A stretch of 34,019 nucleotides of DNA, taken from the NCBI GenBank assembly GCA_028356795.1, contig JAOMVH010000011.1, positions 1-34,019 of the forward strand, written 5' to 3'. Below the pieces are notes generated by a model that ran no database searches, was not told the DNA's origin, and worked only from the letters and a program-made list of their open reading frames with translations. Of this stretch, positions 8,605 through 18,400 are shown piece after piece. The stretch's first letter is position 1. The number at the start of each line of letters is the position of its first letter. The DNA comes from Aliiglaciecola sp. GTDB taxonomy: Bacteria; Pseudomonadota; Gammaproteobacteria; Enterobacterales; Alteromonadaceae. A program made the position numbers and the translations under genes.

Positions 8605-9548
8605 TGCTCACCTTTATGGGGGCGACCCAATTGTGCTTCTAATGCCGATGCTGCGCTTATCGGTAAGGTTTGCACCTTACATTGGCGCAAAATGTGAGCA
8701 AGTTGCTCGAAGTGCTGTTGGTGGCTGGCTTTATAGGCCTTGGCGACACTTTTTTCACCCAGTATCAGACTTTGTTGATCCATTCCGTCGGTCACTTCGA
8801 GCTTTTGCACTGATGCCGTGTCTGGTAACTCATGCTCAAAGGGATCGGTAATTGAGTAGGCGATGACTTCACTGTGTTTGGCAATTCGGCTCAAATGTTG
8901 TTTTGTGGCTTCATCTAGTTGTTTGAAGTCACTTAACACAAATATCAGGCTACCCGGGTGCACAAGCCTGCGTAAACGTGCGCATGCATCTGAAAGGGTC
9001 AGCTGGCCAGTGGATAAATCACTGGGACTGTGCATATCCATTAGCCCGTGGAGCAGACCAAGCACGGCTTTTTTACGCGTAAACGGTTTAAGCTCAAGAT
9101 GTTTATGTTGGTTGAAAATCAACCCGCCAATTCTATCTCCACGGTTTGATGCCGACCACGCAATTAAAGAGGCTAGGTGAGCAACCTGCACTGATTTAAA
9201 CAAAAATTGGGTGCCAAAGTGCATTGATGCTGACATGTCTGCAAGCACAAAGATAGGGCGCTCTTTTTCTTCTCTGTAGAGCTTGGTATGGGTTTTACCT
9301 GTTCTAGCCGTAACGCGCCAATCAATCGCCCGTATGTCATCACCAGGTTGATAATGGCGAGCCTCATCGAACTCCATACCCCGGCCTTTGGTTTTGGCCA
9401 GGTAGCTGCCTGCCAATTTAGATTGGATAGTTTTACGGGGGGCCAAATTCATCAGGCTGGTTTTAGCCTGATAGTACAACAGTTGTTGAATTGACAACGA
9501 CACCCCGTCGGCGTGCAGTTTTGTTAACCACTTATTGACATCTTGCAT
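8601..9548 (-). CDS. DUF58 domain protein
   Basis: A 315-aa soluble protein. The DUF58 hallmark is seen as GRGMEFDEARHYQPGDDIR followed by AIDWRVTARTGKTHTKLY, then a degenerate VWA-like fold with ADMSASM (DxSxS type) and LIFVLSDF. I use the ATG at 9548; an in-frame TTG at 9554 gives only two extra residues. It lies 10 nt after moxR and overlaps the DUF4381 gene. DUF58 proteins co-occur with MoxR ATPases and are thought to be their client or adaptor partners; the exact role is inferred from this family context. Confidence 0.92.
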   Translation of the reverse strand: MQDVNKWLTKLHADGVSLSIQQLLYYQAKTSLMNLAPRKTIQSKLAGSYLAKTKGRGMEFDEARHYQPGDDIRAIDWRVTARTGKTHTKLYREEKERPIFVLADMSASMHFGTQFLFKSVQVAHLASLIAWSASNRGDRIGGLIFNQHKHLELKPFTRKKAVLGLLHGLMDMHSPSDLSTGQLTLSDACARLRRLVHPGSLIFVLSDFKQLDEATKQHLSRIAKHSEVIAYSITDPFEHELPDTASVQKLEVTDGMDQQSLILGEKSVAKAYKASHQQHFEQLAHILRQCKVQTLPISAASALEAQLGRPHKGEQ

Positions 9549-9558
9549 GCTCAAACCG

Positions 9559-10515
9559 TTATGGTACCGGAACCAATTTTAGTATTTGGCCAAGTAACTG
9601 ATTGGTATCAACCCCTTCAGCTTCGGCTTCATAACTTAATAAAATACGATGGCGCAACACATTATGGAAAACCGCTTGAATGTTATCGGGCCCAACAAAA
9701 TCTCGTCCCATTAACCACGCATGAGCTCGGGCACATTTATCTAATGCGATGGTGGCCCTTGGACTTGCACCAAACTCAATCCAACTAGCCAATTTTGCGT
9801 CATATTTTTCTGGAGAACGTGTGGCAATGATCAATTCAACTAGATAGCGTTCCAATGACTCGGCAAGGTGAATTTGCAGTAGTTCTTTTCGAGCGGCAAA
9901 TATTTCGGTTTGGGGGATGGCAACCGCTTCTTGTTGTTTCTCATCAAGGGCTTCACTGCGAGTGAGTTTCAATATTTCTAGTTCAGTTTGTGCGCCTGGA
10001 TAATCAATTTCCAAGTGCATCAAGAATCGATCGAGCTGCGCTTCAGGCAACGGGTAGGTGCCTTCTTGCTCTATGGGGTTTTGTGTTGCCATAACCAGAA
10101 ACAACTCCGACAGCGGATAGGTTTTGTTGCCTACGGTAATTTGTCGTTCCGCCATGGCTTCCAATAACGCGGATTGGACCTTAGCGGGGGCTCGGTTGAT
10201 TTCATCTGCCAACACAAGATTGTGAAACAAGGGACCTTTTTGGAAAACAAACTCGCCGGTTTCTGGTCGATAAATATCGGTACCTGTCAGATCTGCAGGC
10301 AATAAATCTGGGGTAAATTGAACACGGTGAAAATCCCCTTCTAACCCTTGGGCAAGGGCATTTACCGCTCTGGTTTTAGCCAATCCCGGCGGACCTTCAA
10401 CAAGCAAGTGGCCGCTGGCCAGCAAGGCAATGAGAATATTGTGGGTTAGGTTACTTTGCCCAAGAACCTGAGTGTCCAAATAGGCTTGTAACTGCTTAAA
10501 TTTTTCTACCGCCAT
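9559..10515 (-). CDS. moxR: MoxR family AAA+ ATPase
   Basis: A 318-aa AAA+ ATPase. Walker A is GPPGLAKT at residues 41-48 and Walker B is LVLADEINR with D104-E105; the sensor region ATQNPIEQEGTYPLPEAQLDRF is the characteristic MoxR signature, followed by the C-terminal lid domain. MoxR proteins act as chaperone-like ATPases that activate VWA-containing partners, several of which are encoded immediately downstream. It is the first gene of the operon; TAGGAT upstream of the ATG serves as ribosome site. Length is normal. Confidence 0.95.
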   Translation of the reverse strand: MAVEKFKQLQAYLDTQVLGQSNLTHNILIALLASGHLLVEGPPGLAKTRAVNALAQGLEGDFHRVQFTPDLLPADLTGTDIYRPETGEFVFQKGPLFHNLVLADEINRAPAKVQSALLEAMAERQITVGNKTYPLSELFLVMATQNPIEQEGTYPLPEAQLDRFLMHLEIDYPGAQTELEILKLTRSEALDEKQQEAVAIPQTEIFAARKELLQIHLAESLERYLVELIIATRSPEKYDAKLASWIEFGASPRATIALDKCARAHAWLMGRDFVGPDNIQAVFHNVLRHRILLSYEAEAEGVDTNQLLGQILKLVPVP

Positions 10516-10576
10516 GTATTTATCCTACCGCTGTTTTTTTTGATGCGCTAAAAGCACATAACTGACCATCAAAAGG

Positions 10577-10604
10577 TATATATGGTTCCCTAACAAAAAC
10601 ACAA
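10577..10604 (-). promoter_or_regulatory. Candidate sigma-70 promoter for the moxR-bat operon
   Basis: On the minus strand TTGTGT (10604-10599) and TATATA (10582-10577) are separated by 16 nt and placed about 60 nt before the moxR ATG. Matches are moderate, so this is a candidate by position and sequence only. Confidence 0.35.
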
Positions 10605-11043
10605 TGTTACATCTTCCATTGAGCTGTATTTTTTAACAGGAAGTATTTTGGGCTTTTGAAGCGTATTGTCATTATGCCAAGGGACTACTTGTTACTAATC
10701 GTGCTAAACACTTAGATAGTCTGTCGAGCTTTGTTTCGGGCTTTTAAATTAGAACCAGCAGGTCTTCATACCCATGCTGGGATCAAAAGATACACAAGCA
10801 GAACGAAATTCACACAGAAAAGACTAACAGGCTCTACACTATCAGTATCGAGATGAACAACAAACCACAACAAGTTAACCCGCAAGTTTTTGCGATAATT
10901 GGTTTAAAATAGCTTTTGAATTGAGGTAGCCAACGCAGAGTAAAATCTAACTACCTAATTGTGATAGAGAAATTGGATAATGCGATGGTAAAACAAGCAA
11001 AATTTGAATTTTCTACAGCACTCTGTACAATCAACGCATCTTT

Positions 11044-11058
11044 ACAGGTCAGACCACT
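11044..11058. promoter_or_regulatory. FadR-like operator in the fadI leader
   Basis: ACAGGTCAGACCACT has a perfect 9-nt core palindrome GGTC-A-GACC and agrees with the enterobacterial-type FadR pattern ACTGGTCnGACCAGT at all but two positions. It lies 23 nt upstream of the fadI ATG, as expected for an operator on a fatty-acid degradation operon. Some Alteromonadales use PsrA for these genes instead; I did not find a convincing PsrA-type site. Confidence 0.45.
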
Positions 11059-11081
11059 CTGGCGGAACACGAGGACAGATG

Positions 11082-12392
11082 ATGTCAGCAACACAAACAG
11101 TTACTACCCGCAGCGGTGATAGAATCGCTATTGTCGCAGGATTACGGACACCTTTTGCCAAGATGGCAACGTATTTTCATGGTGTACCAGCCGTTGATTT
11201 AGGCAAAATGGTCGTTAACGAAATGCTTACTCGTAACAACCTAGATCCAAACTTAGTCGATCAATTGGTCTTTGGGCAAGTGGTACAAATGCCAGAAGCG
11301 CCGAATATTGCTCGAGAAATTGTGCTTGGTACTGGGATGAATGTGCACACTGATGCTTATTCTGTATCTAGAGCTTGTGCTACAAGTTTCCAATCAACGG
11401 TTAATATTGCCGAATCTATGATGGCTGGAAACGTTGAAATAGGTATCGCCGGTGGTGCCGACTCAACCTCGGTATCTCCAATCGGTGTGTCTAAATCCTT
11501 GGCTCGCGCGCTTACGGATCTGCAGAAAACCAAAACAATGGGACAAAAGTTTAATGTTCTCAAAAAGCTGAAGTTCAAAGATTTGTTGCCTGTTCCTCCG
11601 GCTGTGGCTGAATATTCAACTGGTTTGTCAATGGGACAAACGGCTGAGCAGATGGCCAAAACACACGGTATTAGCCGTCAGGCACAAGATGAATTAGCGC
11701 ATCGCTCTCATTCACTTGCCGCGCAAAACTGGAATGATGGCAACCTTGATGGTGAAGTCATGACATCTTATGCCGAACCTTTCAAAGGTGCGCTAGATAA
11801 AGATAACAACGTAAGATTCGATTCTAAGGTTGAAGGTTACGCGAAATTGCGACCTGTATTTGATAAAAAACACGGTACAGTCACTGCTGCCAATGCGACG
11901 CCTCTGACTGATGGTGCATCTGCCATTATCATGATGTCAGAAAGTCGCGCTAAAGCGCTTGGTTATACTCCACTTGGTTATATCAAGAGTTATGCTTTTG
12001 CAGCCATTGATGTGTGGGAAGATATGTTGATGGGACCTTCATATGCGACACCTATCGCACTAGATAGAGCGGGAATGACGTTAAACGATTTAACCTTGAT
12101 TGAAATGCACGAAGCGTTTGCAGCGCAAACATTATCTAATGTGAAAATGTTTGCTAGCGATAAATTCGCCCAAGACAAGCTTGGACGCAAAAAAGCCATT
12201 GGTGAAATCGATATGGATAAATTTAACCAAATGGGAAGTTCAATAGCTTACGGTCATCCATTTGCTGCGACAGGAACCCGTATGATCACGCAAATGTTGA
12301 ATGATTTGAATCGTAAAGGTGGCGGAACAGGCCTATTGACAGCTTGTGCAGCGGGTGGCTTGGGTGCTGCAATGATCGTAGAGACAGAGTAA
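11082..12392 (+). CDS. fadI: 3-ketoacyl-CoA thiolase FadI (anaerobic beta-oxidation)
   Basis: A 436-aa thiolase, the same length as I recall for E. coli FadI. It cleaves 3-ketoacyl-CoA to acetyl-CoA plus shortened acyl-CoA, in complex with FadJ. Active-site residues are visible: nucleophile C99 in [16 protein letters not shown] and YGHPFAATG histidines, and the C-terminal [12 protein letters not shown] cysteine. An open frame reaches back to 11004, but the start is taken at the second ATG of ATGATG (11082) because GAGG lies 7 nt upstream, the family N terminus (RxGDRIAIVxGLRTPFA) follows directly, and the extra 26 codons cover the FadR-like box. The gap to fadJ is 12 nt, so the two form an operon. 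Confidence 0.95.
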   Translation: MSATQTVTTRSGDRIAIVAGLRTPFAKMATYFHGVPAVDLGKMVVNEMLTRNNLDPNLVDQLVFGQVVQMPEAPNIAREIVLGTGMNVHTDAYSVSRACATSFQSTVNIAESMMAGNVEIGIAGGADSTSVSPIGVSKSLARALTDLQKTKTMGQKFNVLKKLKFKDLLPVPPAVAEYSTGLSMGQTAEQMAKTHGISRQAQDELAHRSHSLAAQNWNDGNLDGEVMTSYAEPFKGALDKDNNVRFDSKVEGYAKLRPVFDKKHGTVTAANATPLTDGASAIIMMSESRAKALGYTPLGYIKSYAFAAIDVWEDMLMGPSYATPIALDRAGMTLNDLTLIEMHEAFAAQTLSNVKMFASDKFAQDKLGRKKAIGEIDMDKFNQMGSSIAYGHPFAATGTRMITQMLNDLNRKGGGTGLLTACAAGGLGAAMIVETE

Positions 12393-12404
12393 GGAGAACT
12401 GACT

Positions 12405-14558
12405 ATGTCCAATGAAGAAAATATAATCGAAAACAATGACACATCTAGCGCGTTCAGCCTCGAAGAAAGAGATAATGGCGTAGCAATATTGAGCATGGAT
12501 GTCCCCGGCGAGTCAATGAATACGCTGAAAATTGAGTTCTCGGAGCAGATTTCCGAGATGCTTGATCAAATTGAACAAAACAAAAACATCAAAGGCGTGG
12601 TTGTGATTAGCGGCAAAGATAATTCTTTTGTTGCCGGAGCTGATATCTCGATGTTGGCGTCTTGCACGACCGCAGAAGATGCCGAAACTATTTCTAAAGG
12701 TGGTCAGGATATTTTCCAAAGAATGGAAGATATGCAAGCTCACTTTGTTGCTGCAATTCATGGACCGGCACTTGGTGGTGGTCTTGAATTGGCTTTAGCA
12801 TGCCATTCACGGGTGTGCAGTGATGACGCAAAAACCCAAGTGGGTTTGCCGGAGGTGCAGTTAGGTTTGCTTCCAGGAAGCGGCGGTACACAGCGCCTAC
12901 CAAGATTGATTGGTATCCAAAAAGCGATGAAAATGATGCTGACAGGGGGCCCTGTAAGAGCTAAGCAAGCATACAAATACGGCATTGTTGATGATTTAGT
13001 TCCTCACTCTATTTTATTGGATGTGGCGATTGAAACTGCATTAAAGAAAAAGCCGTCTCGGCATGAGCCCAAATTGGACTTGATGGGTAAGTTCCTTGAG
13101 AAAACACCTTTCGGCCGGAACACCTTATTTGGCCAGGCGCGTAAGCAAACGATTGGCAAAACCAAAGGCAATTATCCCGCACCAGAGCTAATTATTGACT
13201 GTATTGAAGCCGGACTCAGCAAAGGTATTGAGCAGGGCATGGCAGTGGAAGCTAGAAACTTTGGTCAGTTGGTAATGACGCCCGAGTCGGCAGAGTTGCG
13301 CAACATATTTTTTGCTACCACTGAAATGAAGAAAGAAACCGGCGTAGAAGGTGTTGACCCTGGTCAACTTAAAAAAGTCGGTGTACTTGGCGGTGGGTTG
13401 ATGGGCGGTGGTATTGCGTTTGTCACCGCAACCAAAGCAGGATTACCTGCCCGTATTAAAGATATCCGCGTTGAGGGTATCGCCAATGCGATGAAGTACT
13501 CCTATGATATCTTGAATAAAAAGGTCAAACGCAGATTCATGCGCAAATCAGAGATGCAGAAACAAATGTCTCTGTTAACCGGCAGTGTTGACTATTCGGG
13601 CTTCGGAGACGCGGATGTGGTGATTGAGGCTGTGTTTGAGGATTTGGGCCTTAAACAAACCATGGTGAATGACGTTGAGACAAATTGTAATGAAAACACC
13701 ATTTTTGCTTCAAATACCTCGTCAATTCCAATTGGTCAGATTGCTGAAAAAGCAGCTCGTCCGGAACAAGTGATCGGCCTACATTATTTCTCTCCAGTAG
13801 ATAAAATGCCTTTAGCTGAAGTAATTGCCCATGACAAAACCTCTGATCAAACTATTTCAACTACCGTGGAGTTGGCTCGCAAACAGGGCAAAACACCAAT
13901 TGTTGTTAAAGATGGCGCAGGATTCTACGTTAACCGTATTTTAGCGCCTTATATGAATGAAGCCGCAAATGTACTACTAGCAGGTGAACCCATCGAGCAC
14001 ATTGACAAATCACTGGTTAAATTTGGCTTTCCTGTTGGACCGGTTAAATTGCTAGATGAAGTCGGTATTGATGTTGGTACAAAAATCATCCCTATATTGA
14101 TGGCGCAATTTGGCGATCGGTTTAAATCTGCCGAGGCCTTTGACAAAGTCTTATCTGACGATAGAAAAGGTAAAAAGAACAAACGCGGGTTCTATGCTTA
14201 TTCGGGCAAAAAACCGGGTAAAGACGTCGATGAGAGTGTTTACACCTTGCTAGGTATTACGCCCTCACAAGGTCTTAGTGGCAGTGAAATTTCAGAGCGT
14301 TGTGTGCTTATGATGTTGAACGAAGCGGCAATGTGTCTTGACGAGGGAGTTATTCGCAATCCTCGAGATGGCGATATTGGTGCCATCTTTGGCATTGGTT
14401 TCCCGCCTTTCTTGGGTGGTCCTTTTAGATATATGGATAAATTAGGCGCGAAGCATGTTGTTGAAAAGCTCAACCACTATCGTTCTCAGTTTGGTGACAA
14501 GTTTACGCCAGCCGAAAGATTGGTAACGATGGCGGAAGATGGTGAAACCTTTTATTAA
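12405..14558 (+). CDS. fadJ: Fatty acid oxidation complex alpha subunit FadJ
   Basis: A 717-aa bifunctional enzyme with enoyl-CoA hydratase (about residues 15-205) and 3-hydroxyacyl-CoA dehydrogenase (about 320-700) parts. In the hydratase the oxyanion/catalytic segments are intact: [11 protein letters not shown] with Glu128 and [18 protein letters not shown] with Glu150. The dehydrogenase has a Rossmann loop [13 protein letters not shown] and the catalytic-His segment [18 protein letters not shown] precedes the ATG. The name fadJ rather than fadB rests on partner FadI lying upstream (fadB is followed by fadA) and on overall similarity. It ends before a strong terminator. Confidence 0.95.
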   Translation: MSNEENIIENNDTSSAFSLEERDNGVAILSMDVPGESMNTLKIEFSEQISEMLDQIEQNKNIKGVVVISGKDNSFVAGADISMLASCTTAEDAETISKGGQDIFQRMEDMQAHFVAAIHGPALGGGLELALACHSRVCSDDAKTQVGLPEVQLGLLPGSGGTQRLPRLIGIQKAMKMMLTGGPVRAKQAYKYGIVDDLVPHSILLDVAIETALKKKPSRHEPKLDLMGKFLEKTPFGRNTLFGQARKQTIGKTKGNYPAPELIIDCIEAGLSKGIEQGMAVEARNFGQLVMTPESAELRNIFFATTEMKKETGVEGVDPGQLKKVGVLGGGLMGGGIAFVTATKAGLPARIKDIRVEGIANAMKYSYDILNKKVKRRFMRKSEMQKQMSLLTGSVDYSGFGDADVVIEAVFEDLGLKQTMVNDVETNCNENTIFASNTSSIPIGQIAEKAARPEQVIGLHYFSPVDKMPLAEVIAHDKTSDQTISTTVELARKQGKTPIVVKDGAGFYVNRILAPYMNEAANVLLAGEPIEHIDKSLVKFGFPVGPVKLLDEVGIDVGTKIIPILMAQFGDRFKSAEAFDKVLSDDRKGKKNKRGFYAYSGKKPGKDVDESVYTLLGITPSQGLSGSEISERCVLMMLNEAAMCLDEGVIRNPRDGDIGAIFGIGFPPFLGGPFRYMDKLGAKHVVEKLNHYRSQFGDKFTPAERLVTMAEDGETFY

Positions 14559-14620
14559 TTTTGTCTCAGCATACATTGCTAAGGGTAAATTATTAATTAA
14601 CCCTGCGTAAACAAAATGTT

Positions 14621-14647
14621 AAAAACCGGGCTTTGCTCGGTTTTTTT
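14621..14647 (+). terminator. Rho-independent terminator of fadI-fadJ
   Basis: AACCGGGC and GCTCGGTT pair through eight positions (one G-T wobble) around a TTTG loop, followed by seven T. It lies about 65 nt past the fadJ stop. Confidence 0.85.
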
Positions 14648-14690
14648 GTATTTAAGCTATGAAATAGGATGTTTAGGTGGGTTTTTAGGG

Positions 14691-14696
14691 TATAAT
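14691..14696 (+). promoter_or_regulatory. Promoter -10 box (TATAAT) of the 65-aa membrane protein gene
   Basis: A perfect TATAAT preceded by GGG and followed by the GC-rich segment TCGGCC, 37 nt before the start codon. The -35 region is poor (no TTGACA-like hexamer at 16-18 nt). The same GGGTATAAT-plus-CGGCC arrangement precedes ffh. Confidence 0.55.
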
Positions 14697-14733
14697 TCGG
14701 CCACTTAATTTTTGTTGTGTTGGGTGAGTCATT

Positions 14734-14931
14734 ATGTTTCTTGCGGTTGTGGTTAGCTTGTTATGTAGTGTGTATTACTATGTCGAGTCTTTTAAAAGTG
14801 CATTACCTGCTAAAAGGTGGGCTATGGCTGGCTTAGTGTTCGGTCCGCTAGTTTTCCCCGTATTTACTATTTCTCAGCATGTTGCGTTGCGTCATGCCCA
14901 AGGTTTCCAAAATACCACAATTAGAGCATAA
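14734..14931 (+). CDS. Small (65 aa) predicted membrane protein
   Basis: A 65-aa protein that I do not recognise as a named family. It has two hydrophobic segments, about residues 2-17 (FLAVVVSLLCSVYYYV) and 29-47 (WAMAGLVFGPLVFPVFTI), joined by a short basic loop (SALPAKR), and a polar C-terminal tail. Support for it being real: GGTGAG ribosome site 7-8 nt before the ATG, a TATAAT box at proper distance upstream, and a terminator hairpin starting immediately after the stop. It forms its own single-gene unit between fadJ and a convergent tiny gene. No function can be assigned from sequence. Confidence 0.75.
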   Translation: MFLAVVVSLLCSVYYYVESFKSALPAKRWAMAGLVFGPLVFPVFTISQHVALRHAQGFQNTTIRA

Positions 14932-14960
14932 AAAAAGAGAGGTATCTCTACCTCTCTTTT
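14932..14960. terminator. Bidirectional terminator between two convergent small genes
   Basis: AAAGAGAGGTA and TACCTCTCTTT form an 11-bp perfect stem with a 4-nt loop, flanked by an A tract on the left and T on the right, so it can end transcription from both sides. It starts right at the stop of the 65-aa gene and is 45 nt beyond the stop of the minus-strand 49-aa gene. Confidence 0.85.
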
Positions 14961-15004
14961 GAAGAACAATCCGTGTGGTCCACTAAAATCCAATGCATCA
15001 GCAC

Positions 15005-15154
15005 TTAAAGTCCAACACCCCAACCTAGGCCTTTGTTTACAGGCTCAGTTTTAGTGATAATTGGCTTCTTTTGCTCTGCCTGCTTGGCGCCATCTTGTGC
15101 GTCAGTTGCAGGAGTAGTGGTAAGCATGAGTGCTACAGCATAAGCTTTTAACAT
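15005..15154 (-). CDS. Small (49 aa) predicted secreted/periplasmic protein
   Basis: An open frame of 49 residues, unrecognised. It begins MLKAYAVALMLTTTPATDA, which reads as a signal peptide with a possible cleavage near residues 17-19, leaving about 30 mature residues: a polar K/Q/E part (DGAKQAEQKKPIITKTEP) and a Gly-rich end (GLGWGVGL). A strong AGAGGA ribosome site lies 8 nt before the ATG, an AT-rich region with promoter-like hexamers lies further up, and a bidirectional terminator follows. Those flanks make a real gene more likely than chance. Function unknown; the mature peptide is too short for an enzyme. The hydrophobic core is short, so secretion is an inference. Confidence 0.6.
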   Translation of the reverse strand: MLKAYAVALMLTTTPATDAQDGAKQAEQKKPIITKTEPVNKGLGWGVGL

Positions 15155-15177
15155 CTTTGGGTTCCTCTTTGATACTT

Positions 15178-15208
15178 ATTATAATATTTTAATTAAAATA
15201 ACCGACAA
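15178..15208 (-). promoter_or_regulatory. Candidate promoter of the 49-aa gene
   Basis: On the minus strand TTGTCG (15208-15203) precedes TATAAT (15183-15178) by 19 nt, with an overlapping TATTAT at 16 nt spacing, in a very AT-rich stretch. The start codon is 24 nt downstream of the -10. The rest of the 269-bp gap up to 15423 shows no gene. Confidence 0.45.
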
Positions 15209-15423
15209 TATTCTGTCAGTCTCCTATGTATCTGCGAAGTCCGTGCCAACTTTAGCTAGCGATAGAAAAATATTTACCCACCCAAAATCTTATTGCTAAG
15301 TGTTTGTCTGTGCATTTGTAATCACAACAGATTCAATTTTTCTGCTGGGAAGTGCTCTGGCAAGTGTTATGTGGGGAAAATTACTTACTGATGTTGCTAT
15401 TAGACATACAATGGAGGGTGAAA

Positions 15424-18400
15424 CTAGGTGGCGTTAATTAGTTGGCTGATGTGTAGGTTTTCAGTCAGTAGACGTTCAAATTTGGCAGCGCTTAGCGGCT
15501 TGCTATATAGGTAACCTTGCAGCATTTCGCAATCATACCTGCGCAGTATTTCAAGCTGTCGTTCCTGCTCCACGCCTTCTGCGACAACCTTAAGGCCTAA
15601 GTTATGAGCAATATTTATAATGGCCGCAGTCATATGTTTATCCACACTACTTGTGGCGATGTCATCGATAAATGCCTTATCAATTTTCAACGTGTTGATT
15701 GGGAATTTTTTCAAGTAAGCCAGTGATGAGTATCCGGTTCCAAAGTCATCTAAGGCTAAATGTATGCCTTTTTCACGAAGTCGTTGCATCATTTGCAGTG
15801 CCTGATCGGGATTTTGCATTAATGTGCCTTCGGTTATCTCGCACTCTAGATGCAGGGCAGACAACCCAGCCTTTTGCAATATTCTCGATATTTTGTCATC
15901 TAAATCGGGTAGTTCAAACTGACGCGCCGAAATATTGACGGCAACGCGACCTGTGAATAGCCCTTGTGATACCCAACGTTTAGTATCTTCGCAAGCTTTG
16001 CGCAGAACTTGCTCACCAATCTCAATAATTTGGCCTGTTTCTTCCGCTAAGGGGATGAACTGTGCAGGGCTGACAATTCCCTTTTCTGGATGTTCAAACC
16101 TTACTAGCGCTTCCATGCTGACCAACTTACCTGTCGCAATATCGACTTTGGGTTGATAGAACACAGTAAACAGATCTTCTTTCAAGCCATACCGAATGAG
16201 GTTTTCAATTTGCAACTGGCGAACGGCGTTTTGATTCATTTCACCACTGAAAAATTGATATTTGTTACCACCTGCATTCTTAGCGAAATACATTGCTGTA
16301 TCTGCATTTTTTAGCAGTTCTTGGGGGGAGTTTCCATCTTCCGGGTAAAAGGCAATACCGACACTAGCGCTCAATACAAACTCTTGTTTGTTAATAATGA
16401 ATGGATGCGCCATTTGATCTAAAACACGCTGTGCATATTGGTTAATTCGCGACATCTGCTCTTCATCATCGATTAGTATGCTGAACTCATCACCACCAAG
16501 GCGATAACAGGTTGCATAGGTTCCAACAATCTTTTGCAGTCGCCTACCTATTTGCTTTATTAGAATGTCGCCGGTTTGATGACCTAACGAATCATTAATC
16601 TTTTTAAAGTTGTCCATATCCAAGCAAATTAGTGCGTGGGGAACGTCTTTTCTAACTAGGTTATTATGACTTGCCTGGAAAAAAGAGCGATTTGGCATAT
16701 CAGTTAAGGGGTCAGTATTGGCTAGTTTTAACAGCTCTTTTTCAGTGCTTTTTCGTGATGTGATATCTGAAAATACACCAACATAATGGGTTGTCTTGCC
16801 ATCTTCTCCTTGAATAGCATCCACGTTGAGTTCCATTTCATAACGTTCACCATTAACGCGGCGAGACTCAACTTCACCGTTCCAGTTTCCTCTTTGGCGA
16901 AGAGACTTTTTAATCTCTTCGGTAAAGGCTTCTGGGTATTGATTAAACTTCAAATAACTTGCTAAACCTTGTTCCCGTGTTTCACCGGTATGCTCGCAAT
17001 AAGAATGATTGACTGAAATAAATTTAAAGTTGGTGTCTGCGATGAATACACCATCGGAGATTGTTTCAATCGAACGTTCATAAAGCTTTAATTGTTCTTC
17101 AGCTTGCTTGAGATGGCTAATGTTTTTAAGCGTACCTGTCATCCGTAGAGGTTGATCATTATTGTCCCTTTTTACAATCATACCGCGGTCGAGGATCCAT
17201 ACCCATTCACCTTTGAAGGTGCGCGCTCGATAGGTTACTTCAAAGTGCTCGGACTCTTTTTTGATATGCTTGTTTAATGCTTCTTTCACGCGATTGACAT
17301 CATTCTGATGGATGTTGGCTTGATAGGAGCTGTTGGAGCGAATGTCATCTTGGGGGAAGTCCATAGTACCCCATGTATTGGCTCGATAAACTTGGCCACG
17401 GTATACGTCCCAATCCCATAGTTCATCGCCGCTGCTCCACAACGTCAACTTGAGTCGTTCTTCACTTTCTCGAATCGAATTTTGAATGGCTAACTTGCGT
17501 TTATATTGGCGAAGAATTAACAACAGGACAATAACGGCCATTAGCCCATAAAAAGCCATCGCTGGTTTGTCTAACCAAAATGGAGGCGAAATAAAGATGC
17601 CTAGCGTGCGAGGCTCAGACCAATCACCTTCTCCGATACGCCCTTGTACTTCGAAGGTATGGTTTCCATAGGTTTCAACCGTAAATGACGCTGACCGCTC
17701 TTCAAATCCGGTTTCAAACCAAGTATCTCGCCAGCCCAATAGACGATAACGGTAGTTTATCTGGTCATTGGATAAAGAATTAATATTGCCAAAGTGCAAG
17801 GTAAATGGCACATCCCGATGAGAAAGCTCGATTTTTTGGGTAAGCCAAATAGGTAGGGTTAGTGGCGAGTCTTCGGAGTTGATGGTTACTAGTTTGTTGA
17901 GGATTTTCAGCTCAGTCAATTCAGGTTGGTCGAGTTGAATGTTGGTATTATTCTGGGTGTTAAATATGCTCACTCGACCACTATTTAATTTAGCCGGTTC
18001 GAAAATATGAAATCCACTCGCGCCCCCAACAAGCACTTTACCGTCTTGTGTCGTTAACATTGCACGCTGATTCAAATCATTGAAATCCAACGTACTACGG
18101 CCAATTTCGCGAATTATCTCGCCACTCTCTAGAGAAATTTGAAATATTTCTGATTGGGTACTTTGCCAAACGCTATCTTGGTTTTCACCAAACAGCACTG
18201 AGTTGAGGACTACACCCCTAACATCATACCCTCTAGGGTGGACATGCTTGACTATTTTCAGTGACCTTTTGTCTAACTTGAATAGGCCATGTTTACCCGT
18301 TGAAACCCAAAATCCATCCGCAACTTCGTGCACGTTAAAAACTTTTGGATCAACATCGGCGACAAAGTTTCTCAACTCAATTTGTTTGAACGAGTTGGAG

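Larger units (their letters stand above)
10516..11081. other. Divergent intergenic region between moxR and fadI
   Basis: A 566-bp region between divergently transcribed genes. It holds the candidate moxR promoter near its left end and a FadR-like palindrome near its right end. Between them (about 10605-11040) I find no open frame with a ribosome site, no hairpin terminator and no convincing pair of promoter boxes for fadI. The long length leaves room for more regulatory sites than I can name. Confidence 0.6.

Noticed and set aside
11004-11081. 26-codon upstream extension of fadI
   Set aside because: No ribosome site at 11004, extra residues are unlike the family N terminus, and the segment carries the FadR-like box.
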